Source: an uncultured archaeon (lineage in GTDB: Archaea; Thermoproteota; Nitrososphaeria; Nitrososphaerales; CALBXV01). Taken from it: a stretch of DNA of 44,573 bases. The notes beneath the pieces were generated by a model. It was not told where the DNA came from. It saw only the letters and a list, made by a program, of their open reading frames with translations, and did no database searches. Below, one piece after another: positions 24,909-31,571 of this stretch. Both the position numbers and the translations under genes were made by a program. The stretch is from NCBI GenBank assembly GCA_937890045.1, contig CALBXV010000083.1, forward strand, positions 1-44,573, read 5' to 3'. Positions within the stretch are counted from its first letter, which is position 1, and each line of letters starts with the position of its first letter.

Positions 24909-25919
24909 TTAAGTACTCCCCGAAAAAGACCCAGTACCATTTGCTGTTTGAACATATGAATCAAACGCAGATGATGTTCCGCCGTTAGCCATTGACCATC
25001 GTTCCAGTGAAGCTGTATTACAATTGCAATCACAAGAATTTTCTGTATTGCCTGCGATTTTTACAGCGTATGTTCCATTAGTTGAAACTCCAAAACTAGA
25101 TATACCAGTAAGTAAATTACCATGGGATAATGCATTACCCTCAGTCATCGGTGTAATCTTATCTATAACATTTGATTTCCATGGATTGCCACCGCCATGA
25201 CAATCAAAACCAGTTGTGCCGGCAATGAACATTCCTATATTATTATTAGCAACAGAATTACCATTATTTCTTGAAACTGACATATTACCAAAAGATAATG
25301 CAGTCGCTGGAGTACAAATTGTTACAAACTCAATAGTGCTATTTGTATAACCAGATGTTGCTCCGTGTATTGCCCTAATATTATTTGACATTAAAGGTCC
25401 GGACACGTTGTTAGTACCAAAAATATTTGTTCCCCATGCCAGGGCGTTTGACGTTGTAGCTATAGTAACATAATCAACTTTATTTAAAGGATTGTTCCAT
25501 ATCCCAACTGTACCATTACTTGCACCTTGAGAAGCATGATGTCCTTCAGCATTATGACACGTTCCAAACGCAGAAACTGTTCCAGTTGTTGCAATAGTAA
25601 CATATTCTAAAGTAGGATAATTTGTCCAAGGAGGATCACCTGTACGGAGGCCATAAATTCCTCTCGTTCCATTTGAAACACCGCCATTACCACCACCATT
25701 TCCAGATATAATAGTAGCACCCCAGCTTGCTAAACTACTAGAAGTATTATGATCGAAATATCCTATATAATTTGTTCTTGATGAACCTTGTCCTCCACCA
25801 ATCGCAAGACCCCGTGGACCCCAACTTGGCCCATTGGTTGGACCCATAGCAGGATCACCACAACTAGAACCTCCTCCCGAAGAACCACCTAAAATTGATC
25901 CAGAATTTAATACACTCAT
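24909..25919 (-). CDS. Kelch/beta-propeller-like tip protein
   Basis: A 336-residue protein. It begins MSVLNSGSILGGSSGGGSS, a short leader and Gly/Ser linker like the 548-residue adhesin. It then has five or so imperfect repeats of 45-55 residues, each with a GI(Y/W/M) strand, a varied loop, a EYVTIATT or DYVTIATT strand and an AFG or SFG turn (residues about 80-130, 135-175, 180-225, 230-285). That layout fits a kelch-like beta-propeller. A CDCNCN cluster occurs near residue 303. It is probably a receptor-binding tip or decoration. The Shine-Dalgarno site is weak and lies inside the preceding gene, so translation may depend on coupling. Confidence 0.72.
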   Translation of the reverse strand: MSVLNSGSILGGSSGGGSSCGDPAMGPTNGPSWGPRGLAIGGGQGSSRTNYIGYFDHNTSSSLASWGATIISGNGGGNGGVSNGTRGIYGLRTGDPPWTNYPTLEYVTIATTGTVSAFGTCHNAEGHHASQGASNGTVGIWNNPLNKVDYVTIATTSNALAWGTNIFGTNNVSGPLMSNNIRAIHGATSGYTNSTIEFVTICTPATALSFGNMSVSRNNGNSVANNNIGMFIAGTTGFDCHGGGNPWKSNVIDKITPMTEGNALSHGNLLTGISSFGVSTNGTYAVKIAGNTENSCDCNCNTASLERWSMANGGTSSAFDSYVQTANGTGSFSGST

Positions 25920-25921
25920 AA

Positions 25922-26674
25922 TTACACTTTAATTTCTAATGATAAAACTCCGTGAATTGAACTAGATGATATAACAATATAATCTAAGCGATCAACAAGT
26001 GAAGCGCCTGTACTTAAACTAGGTGCTCCTCCACCTGCCCACATCCAATAAGTACCAAAGGAAAGTGTTCGTCCTCCTGTTGCATCTTGAGTAATAAAAA
26101 TTGATCCCGTTTGACCGGGTGAAAGATTGGTTGGATTATCTAAAATTCTGTTATCAGTTAATGTTACTGAAAAATGATTAGAATCATTAAAATCAGTTGC
26201 AATATTTGCAGCATCTACAAGAGGAGTAATTTCTCCCCGCTGTGCTTTAGTCCATGTATTTGTTTTATCAAGGTTCATAACACTAGTCCATACAGCAGCA
26301 CCAGCTGTTTCTGTAGTACAACTAAAAAGTTGTCCTGTGATATTATTTAATATCATATCACCAAGAGAAGGAGTTGCTGGAACTGTTGGAGTTGGATCGG
26401 TTGCTTGTTTTACAATTGAACCGTGCGTTGCTATCCATTCGGGCGCCGTGGCACCAGCATTCATTCTTAAATATTGAGCAGCTGTGCCTTTTGGTAACCG
26501 AGTCCACTCCACTCCATCATGGTATAAAAAGTCACCTGCTACAACTGCACCTCCTCCAACTGCTAAACCAACACCAGTTAACTGACTACCGTCACCACTG
26601 ATAGGTTGTGCAAATGATATATTACCTACTCCACTCGGAGTCTCAATCTGATCTACTTTTAAGGTTGACGCCAT
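25922..26674 (-). CDS. Tail fibre with SLGDMILN module
   Basis: A 250-residue fibre. Residues 1-35 have the TLKVDQIETPSGVGNISFAQP opening typed as ASTLKVDQIE...SGDGSQLTGVG, widely used by marine phage fibres. Residues 45-82 are the LPKGTAAQYLRM/APEW connector. Residues 86-131 are the module shared with the left-edge LamG fibre (ATDPTPTVPATPSLGDMIL). From 150 on is a beta tip with LTDNRILDNPTNLSPGQTG, GGRTLSFGTYW and DRLDYIVIS, a common fibre C-terminal domain. It is probably a short fibre of modest length. Confidence 0.78.
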   Translation of the reverse strand: MASTLKVDQIETPSGVGNISFAQPISGDGSQLTGVGLAVGGGAVVAGDFLYHDGVEWTRLPKGTAAQYLRMNAGATAPEWIATHGSIVKQATDPTPTVPATPSLGDMILNNITGQLFSCTTETAGAAVWTSVMNLDKTNTWTKAQRGEITPLVDAANIATDFNDSNHFSVTLTDNRILDNPTNLSPGQTGSIFITQDATGGRTLSFGTYWMWAGGGAPSLSTGASLVDRLDYIVISSSSIHGVLSLEIKV

Positions 26675-26687
26675 TTTTTATTTCCTC

Positions 26688-27284
26688 TTATACAATTGTC
26701 CATGTACTGCCACTAGTAACGGTTACGGAATAATTTGGAGATATGGTAATAGGACCCACAGTCATTCCGTTTTCGTTTCCAGCAAATACAATACTCTCGT
26801 CTATAGTCTTAGCATTGGTTCTTATAATACTACTTGCACCAAGCGAAGGACCCGCAAGTGACAATGACGCATTAATATGATTAGCAGAAATCGCACCGTC
26901 TGCAATTTTTACTCCTGTCACAGCATCATCTGCTATTTTTGATTCCTCAACCGCATTAGCTGTTAATTTTTGTGTTGATACAGAATTATTATCAGGCGCG
27001 CCTGTATTAATACTAACAGCTTTAAATCCTAAATGTAAAATCCTTAGTTCATCATTTAATACACAATTGTTATCAAGTGTAAGTGTTCTATTTCCTGTAC
27101 CACCTATCTGGTATGAACCACCATGCTGTATAACACCATTGATTGAAACAATAATATCCGCCTCACCCGTTACATCTTTATTAAGGGTAAATACCTTTTG
27201 CGGCACCGAAAAAGGTCCTGTAAAAACATCTTCGAAAGTTTCTGGTGAACCAAATGGTGCTGGCGCAATTCCTAAATATGGCAT
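26688..27284 (-). CDS. Short tail fibre with YLG N-terminus
   Basis: A 198-residue fibre: YLGIAPAPFGSPETFEDVF opening, then a beta module (VFTLNKDVTGEADIIVSING, GGSYQIGGTGNRTLTLDN) like those in the 793-residue fibre. Linker repeats follow (NSVSTQKLTANAVEESKIAD, DAVTGVKIADGAIS). The last 60 residues form a short beta cap (ENGMTVGPITISPNYSVTV). A short structural fibre is likely. The linker repeats match those of the fibres at 30291 and 16879, evidence of a shared shaft type. Confidence 0.75.
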   Translation of the reverse strand: MPYLGIAPAPFGSPETFEDVFTGPFSVPQKVFTLNKDVTGEADIIVSINGVIQHGGSYQIGGTGNRTLTLDNNCVLNDELRILHLGFKAVSINTGAPDNNSVSTQKLTANAVEESKIADDAVTGVKIADGAISANHINASLSLAGPSLGASSIIRTNAKTIDESIVFAGNENGMTVGPITISPNYSVTVTSGSTWTIV

Positions 27285-27296
27285 ATTTTATATCCT

Positions 27297-27626
27297 TTAA
27301 GTATTAACATCTTCCAAAACAGCTGCAACAACATCAACCGCACCAGCTGCGGTTACTTGAATCTTGTCACCCGCTTCTAATATAACTTTCTGTCCTGAAA
27401 CAACTTGCAATGTACCGCCAGTTGGCAAAGGAGCATTCCTAACTAAATAAGTTTGTGTATCAGAATTATCGGCATCGGTCACTTGTACTGATACTGTGGT
27501 GAGGGTATTAGTCGTATTAGCAACATCCATCTCAAGTACAATACTTGTCTTTCCTGCAGGAGCTTCATAGACATCAGTGATAGTCGTTACATTTTGTTTG
27601 TGTGCATTTTTAAAATCGTTAGCCAT
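27297..27626 (-). CDS. Small beta virion protein, paralogue of 21317-21661
   Basis: A 109-residue protein: MANDFKNAHKQNVTTITDVY, GKTSIVLEMDVANTTNTLTT, YLVRNAPLPTGGTLQVVSG, QKVILEAGDKIQV and AAVLEDVNT. Strand order matches the 114-residue protein at 21317. I assign it as a small structural or fibre accessory protein of unknown role. It has its own late promoter 29 bases upstream. Confidence 0.7.
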   Translation of the reverse strand: MANDFKNAHKQNVTTITDVYEAPAGKTSIVLEMDVANTTNTLTTVSVQVTDADNSDTQTYLVRNAPLPTGGTLQVVSGQKVILEAGDKIQVTAAGAVDVVAAVLEDVNT

Positions 27627-27654
27627 TACATTATCCTTTAAATTTTGTTACAAA

Positions 27655-27662
27655 TATTTATA
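27655..27662 (-). promoter_or_regulatory. T4-type late promoter box
   Basis: An exact TATAAATA on the left-going strand, 29 bases upstream of the 27297-27626 gene and overlapping no stop codon. Confidence 0.75.
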
Positions 27663-27663
27663 A

Positions 27664-28350
27664 TTAATATCCCAATGCAACTGCCATCGCTACTGTAAAC
27701 GATTGATTCGGAACACCCGCTGCCAAGATGGATGAGTTTGTCCATTTTGATGTACCAGTATCATACATTAATAAATGTTGATGTGCTGGATTTGTTATTG
27801 TAGTATCAGCTAGAGCAGGTATTGTAAGTGTAATATTACCAATGCCAGTATCAACATATTCAGTCGTTGCTATCTTTGTTGAATTGTCACTAACAGCTTG
27901 TGTAGTACCAGTTGTAGCAGTATTAATTGTACCGTTCAAATCACCATTGAACGTAGTACCAGTATAACTACCAGTAATAGTTATACTACTAGTCGCGCCA
28001 TCATAAGACCAGTTCGTGCCGGACATATTACCAGAAGACGCAACAACATTAAATGCTGATGAAGTTATATCGCCAGCCGTTGTAACAGTTATTCCACCAC
28101 TAGTCAAATCTCCACTACCGGTCAAATCTCCACCACCGGTCAAATTCCCCGACGCTTGTATATCTCCTGTAATATTAATATCACCTGTTCCAGTAATATC
28201 CTTTGTATTTAGATCCAGGTCTCCACCCAACTGCGGTGACAAATCTTCCACAGTATTTCTGATAGCATCATCAACATCAACTGCGAGCTGATTAGTTTTA
28301 AGTCTCCATTGATCAAAAGTATCTGTAGTGTTTACGACTATTGCTGACAT
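27664..28350 (-). CDS. Tail fibre with LTGSGDLT repeats
   Basis: A 228-residue fibre. Residues 1-40 have the TDTFDQWRLKTNQLAVDVDD opening, widely seen in marine phage fibres. Residues 43-95 are short Gly/Asp repeats (DLNTKDITGTGDINITGD, then ASGNLTGGGDLTGSGDLT) typical of a beta-helical shaft. A KIATTEYVDTGIG segment at about 165-178 and a PNQSFTVAMAVALGY end follow. It is a structural protein; no tip domain is recognised beyond the last 60 residues. Confidence 0.78.
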   Translation of the reverse strand: MSAIVVNTTDTFDQWRLKTNQLAVDVDDAIRNTVEDLSPQLGGDLDLNTKDITGTGDINITGDIQASGNLTGGGDLTGSGDLTSGGITVTTAGDITSSAFNVVASSGNMSGTNWSYDGATSSITITGSYTGTTFNGDLNGTINTATTGTTQAVSDNSTKIATTEYVDTGIGNITLTIPALADTTITNPAHQHLLMYDTGTSKWTNSSILAAGVPNQSFTVAMAVALGY

Positions 28351-28365
28351 ATTATTTTCCTTTTA

Positions 28366-28797
28366 TTATTCGTAGTTCCATGTCGTACTGATATTTCCAT
28401 GACGACCACCTTCACCATGATATGTATCTTCATCAGCCCATGCTTGATTTGCTTCATCCCAGTAATACGTACCATCATCATCTGGATCTGGATAAGGTAT
28501 TGGTGGGTGCCAATCATATGTAGTATTATTAAATGTCCATGATGGGTATGGTTGAGCGAAATAAAAAACATCAGCAACAGAATCATAAATCATACCTATA
28601 CCTGCAAACCGATATCTTAATGGTGTGCCATCATCTTCTTCACCATTGGCTCCATAATGTTTGCCGTCACGTGTATTATAAGAGGTCTGAATCCAATTGC
28701 TAGGATCTCCCATATGTCCCTCATTAATAAATTCTGGTTCGGCTACCATTACTCGTAGTACTACATTGTTTTGATCAATCTCTGCAAAATGTGCCAT
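28366..28797 (-). CDS. Conserved virion-associated protein of marine phages
   Basis: A 143-residue protein beginning MAHFAEIDQNNVVLRVMVAE, with DGKHYGANGEEDDGTPLRYR, FAGIGMIYDSVADVF and YPSWTFNNTTYDWHPPIPYP. This AEID...RV(M/L)V, YAGIG.(T/I)YD, PPKPYPSW pattern is one I recognise from small proteins encoded next to fibres in many marine phages. It is generally annotated as hypothetical or structural. The Pro/Trp-rich end suggests a small non-globular binding surface. It follows the 2OG oxygenase by four bases. Confidence 0.72.
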   Translation of the reverse strand: MAHFAEIDQNNVVLRVMVAEPEFINEGHMGDPSNWIQTSYNTRDGKHYGANGEEDDGTPLRYRFAGIGMIYDSVADVFYFAQPYPSWTFNNTTYDWHPPIPYPDPDDDGTYYWDEANQAWADEDTYHGEGGRHGNISTTWNYE

Positions 28798-28801
28798 ATG
28801 T

Positions 28802-29413
28802 TTATTTACTCGAACTGTAAAAATGGGTTATACTAAATCTACCTAAACCTTTATTCCTATACTTCTCATCTAATTTTAATTCTTCCACCTCATGTAAATA
28901 ATAACTTGGAAACATTATCAATCTATTATGCACGCATTCAATTGTTTCATTTAATTCTGTTAATCTTAAATTCCCGCCTTCAAATCTTTTTGGTTCTTTA
29001 AAGAACCATATTACAGCGGTGTGCATAAACGCATCAAAATGCTCAGCATATTTATCTCCATTATCATAATAATTAATTAACGAACAATCATTATCTGTTA
29101 TCTCAAATTGCTTTCCTGCTAGTGTAACTCTTTTATAATCTTCTACAACTTCTTTTGATACTATTTTTTTATATACATTTAATATGTTTGATTTGGATCT
29201 ATGTTCTGGTGAATATAATTCTTCCAAATAAATTCTGTTTAATTGTGCTAATGGCTTACCATTATGTATTGCAGTGCCATACTTGCCATACCTTGCACCA
29301 CTCTTATTATCTGCTTGAAATAATTGTTGCTGATAATAAAAATCAAGTTCTTGCCAAATTACACGTTGTTCGTCTAAGGTGTAAAAATCATCTATAATCA
29401 AAAAGTGTTTCAT
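28802..29413 (-). CDS. 2OG-Fe(II) oxygenase (prolyl-hydroxylase-like fold)
   Basis: A 203-residue oxygenase that would couple 2-oxoglutarate decarboxylation to hydroxylation of a substrate. The iron ligands are visible: H125 and D127 in YAEHFDAF, and H174 in YYLHEVEEL. R192 in GRFSITHF fits the 2-oxoglutarate carboxylate contact. The FEGGNLRL segment at 144-151 is the usual conserved strand. All sites are intact and the length is normal for phage members. No good Shine-Dalgarno is seen upstream. Phages of this group carry several such enzymes; the substrate is unknown. Its place between fibre genes allows a role in modifying virion proteins, but a metabolic or DNA-repair role is not excluded. 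Confidence 0.88.
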   Translation of the reverse strand: MKHFLIIDDFYTLDEQRVIWQELDFYYQQQLFQADNKSGARYGKYGTAIHNGKPLAQLNRIYLEELYSPEHRSKSNILNVYKKIVSKEVVEDYKRVTLAGKQFEITDNDCSLINYYDNGDKYAEHFDAFMHTAVIWFFKEPKRFEGGNLRLTELNETIECVHNRLIMFPSYYLHEVEELKLDEKYRNKGLGRFSITHFYSSSK

Positions 29414-29426
29414 ATAATATATATTT

Positions 29427-30284
29427 TTAAGGTTGGGCTAAATTATACCTCACAACAATAATACCCGATCCACCTTGGCCGCCTCCTGCCACACCGCCGC
29501 CTCCGGTATTTGCGTCACCATGCCATTCCGCAGAATTCATAGTTCCACCTCCGCCGCCTTGGCCACCGGCGCCTCGAGTTTGAATTCCATAATGACCTGT
29601 GCATCCACCGCCGCCGCCTGCATACCAGTCCCCGGTGTTCCCAGTAGCATATGCATTTTCTAAACCAGCACCTCCTGCCCCGCTTGAAGTTCGGCTTGAA
29701 GGACCTCCCGGTGCCCCCGCGCCTCCACCCGCTCCACCTCCGCCTTGCGAATTACTATCTCTATCTGGTGCTGAGCCACCTGGATGTCCTTGACCCGGTG
29801 TTCCGGGTGCTCCTGCTACCCCACCATGATTTCCTACATTTGCTCCGCCACCTGAACCTCCCGGTTGAGCATTTGTTCCACCACCTATAGATTGTGTTAC
29901 ACCAGTAAATAAACTTGGCAACACTGATGAATTTTGTCCGGATACTCCTACCGCAGAACCTCCTGCAACTGACATTATCCCTGTTCCAGCAGTTACAGGA
30001 ATGTTGGTTTGTACAACCATTCCACCCGCTCCACCACCGCCGCCAAACATACCTCCTTCTGGTGAGCTTGTACTACCCGTTCCACCACCGCCACCCGAGA
30101 CTACCATAATATCAACAACACCATCATCTGTTATTTCTATAGTACCAGAAGAATCAAACCAGACAGACTTATAATTAATACCACCGGAGCTATAAAAATT
30201 TTCATTGCCGGGTACACTCAGGTTATTAATTTCAAAACTGGAACCCCGACTTCCAATGTATTTAGGACATAATAGAAAACTCAT
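29427..30284 (-). CDS. Glycine-rich adhesin-like protein
   Basis: A 285-residue protein. The first 65 residues are beta (SGTIEITDDGVVDIMVVSGG), followed by about 200 residues of glycine-rich sequence with blocks such as GGGGGAGGMVV and GAGGQGGGGG, ending GGSGIIVVRYN. This is the pattern of phage glycine-rich tip proteins. In Salmonella phage S16 the gp38 tip adopts a polyglycine-II sandwich, and a similar fold may apply here. There is one cysteine near the C-terminus and one at the N-terminus, so it lacks the Cys clusters of the 9758-14317 family. It is probably a receptor-binding tip. Confidence 0.72.
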   Translation of the reverse strand: MSFLLCPKYIGSRGSSFEINNLSVPGNENFYSSGGINYKSVWFDSSGTIEITDDGVVDIMVVSGGGGGTGSTSSPEGGMFGGGGGAGGMVVQTNIPVTAGTGIMSVAGGSAVGVSGQNSSVLPSLFTGVTQSIGGGTNAQPGGSGGGANVGNHGGVAGAPGTPGQGHPGGSAPDRDSNSQGGGGAGGGAGAPGGPSSRTSSGAGGAGLENAYATGNTGDWYAGGGGGCTGHYGIQTRGAGGQGGGGGTMNSAEWHGDANTGGGGVAGGGQGGSGIIVVRYNLAQP

Positions 30285-30290
30285 ATCATT

Positions 30291-31370
30291 TTAAACCTTT
30301 CCATTTAATGTAAACCGGATACCTCGCCCAGCATCTGTACTACCAATTTGAGTGGTCTTAAATGTAATTCTATCACCCGATTGAAATGAAGCCGAGCCTG
30401 AATTTAAAATACCCGGCGTTAAGTCATTATTACCAATAGCAAAAATGGGTTTAGTAGAATAAATCGATGAATTGTTTTTTAGGATATCTAAAATTAAAGT
30501 ACTACCAGTTGGTGCTGTATCTATATAACCAGCTTCCCCTATGTAGTCGCCTGTACGGGACATAACTAGTTCGCCATATGTACCCACAATAGCATCTATT
30601 GGTGCCATCGCAGCATCATAGGCACCAGTGAAAGCCATGTCATAAGGCAGGTCTGTTAAATTGTTTGAAAGATATGAAAGATTCGTAAGTTTATTTGCAG
30701 CCATGTCAACAATCTTTACATCAGTTACCTGTGCGTCAGCTATTTTGTCAGTCTCAACTGCATTGTTTGCGAGCTTTGGCGCCGTTACATTAGCATCAAG
30801 AATTTTAATAGTTGTTACAGAATTTGCATCAAGCTTGGCATTAATAACAGCATTGTCTGGAATCTTCTCAGATGTTACTGCATTGTTAATAATCTTACCT
30901 GACGTCACAGCATCATCTAAAATTTTAATAGTCGAAACAGCATCCGTTGCAATCTTATCACCAGTTATTGCATTGTTAATAATCTTACCTGACGTCACAG
31001 CATCATCTAACAATTCATTACTCGTTATTGCGTTTGCAACAATCTGTGCATTTCCTACTGTACCGGATAAGTCTCCACCGACAACAGCTGTTGATGCATC
31101 CACCGTAGTGAAAGATAAAGTACCTGCACCATCGGTTTGAAGTACTTGGTTAAGAAGTCCATCTTGTAAATCTAATTCTACAATACCAATTTTATTAACA
31201 AGATCAACATTACTTAAATCTTCGCGCGCGAGTGGAAAACCAGCTTGGGTATTACCGTCATGTACGACCACGGTGTCCTTATCTAGGTCAATAGTGATCT
31301 CGCCCTCAGCTCCGATAAAGGTGCTATGCTCTATTGTTGTACCTCTTCGTCTTTTAACTAGTTTTGCCAT
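30291..31370 (-). CDS. Tail fibre with Mtd-like N-terminus and AVTxxKI repeats
   Basis: A 359-residue fibre. Residues 8-50 (RRRGTTIEHSTFIGAEGEIT, DTVVVHDGNTQAGFPLA) match the widespread Mtd/hyaluronidase-type N-terminal trimer module. Residues 95-230 hold about ten repeats of 10-15 residues (DDAVTSGKIINNAITGDKI, NAVTSEKIPDNAV). A C-terminal domain (GDYIGEAGYIDTAPTGSTL, IYSTKPIFAIG, GRGIRFTLNG) is a common small beta tip. It is structural and likely receptor-binding. The shaft includes a 42-base exact DNA repeat. This is the first fibre after the baseplate genes, so it may be the proximal or main fibre. Confidence 0.85.
   Translation of the reverse strand: MAKLVKRRRGTTIEHSTFIGAEGEITIDLDKDTVVVHDGNTQAGFPLAREDLSNVDLVNKIGIVELDLQDGLLNQVLQTDGAGTLSFTTVDASTAVVGGDLSGTVGNAQIVANAITSNELLDDAVTSGKIINNAITGDKIATDAVSTIKILDDAVTSGKIINNAVTSEKIPDNAVINAKLDANSVTTIKILDANVTAPKLANNAVETDKIADAQVTDVKIVDMAANKLTNLSYLSNNLTDLPYDMAFTGAYDAAMAPIDAIVGTYGELVMSRTGDYIGEAGYIDTAPTGSTLILDILKNNSSIYSTKPIFAIGNNDLTPGILNSGSASFQSGDRITFKTTQIGSTDAGRGIRFTLNGKV
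30879..30920 (-). repeat. 42-bp direct repeat, copy 1, in fibre shaft
   Basis: An exact 42-base copy of 30969-31010, 90 bases apart, encoding the DDAVTSGKIINNA unit. The 90-base period equals 30 codons, so unequal recombination would shorten or lengthen the shaft in frame. Confidence 0.85.
30969..31010 (-). repeat. 42-bp direct repeat, copy 2, in fibre shaft
   Basis: Second copy of the 42-base exact repeat. The bases flanking it differ, so the duplication is bounded here. Confidence 0.85.
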
Positions 31371-31384
31371 TGTCTATGTCCTTT

Positions 31385-31570
31385 TTAATTATGGTCTTTC
31401 TGTAACTGACGCAAAGTTTTTTTAATCTCTGCCACATCCTTTACCAAAGTATTTATAACACTTATCTCTGATTCTTTTTTCTTCTTCGCGGCTCGATAAT
31501 TATCCAGAGCTGCCCTATCACTTTGCAAAATCGCTTTTGAATTTAAATCACGAACATATTTTTTTTCCAT
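31385..31570 (-). CDS. Small coiled-coil protein
   Basis: A 61-residue lysine-rich helical protein (NYRAAKKKKESEISVINTLV, DVAEIKKTLRQLQKDHN) with a clear heptad-like C-terminal helix. It sits between the DUF4815 protein (one-base gap) and the Mtd-like fibre. Small coiled-coil proteins at this place in marine T4-like phages are generally uncharacterised; attachment of fibre to baseplate or an assembly role would fit. A late promoter box lies inside it, serving the fibre gene downstream. Confidence 0.65.
   Translation of the reverse strand: MEKKYVRDLNSKAILQSDRAALDNYRAAKKKKESEISVINTLVKDVAEIKKTLRQLQKDHN
31450..31457 (-). promoter_or_regulatory. T4-type late promoter box inside 31385-31570
   Basis: An exact TATAAATA on the left-going strand, 80 bases upstream of the Mtd-like fibre start. 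Position inside a coding region lowers certainty. Confidence 0.55.
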
Positions 31571-31571
31571 A

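Noticed and set aside
29475..30109. Several right-going Pro/Ala- or Leu/His-rich frames
   Set aside because: They are the complementary reading of glycine-rich codons (GGN to NCC) and not real genes.
30291..31370. Diversity-generating retroelement, because of the Mtd-like N-terminus
   Set aside because: No reverse transcriptase gene, no template repeat and no variable C-type-lectin end are visible. The N-terminal module is common in ordinary fibres.
30291..31370. CRISPR array, because of spaced DNA repeats
   Set aside because: Only two exact copies, in coding frame, that match protein shaft repeats.
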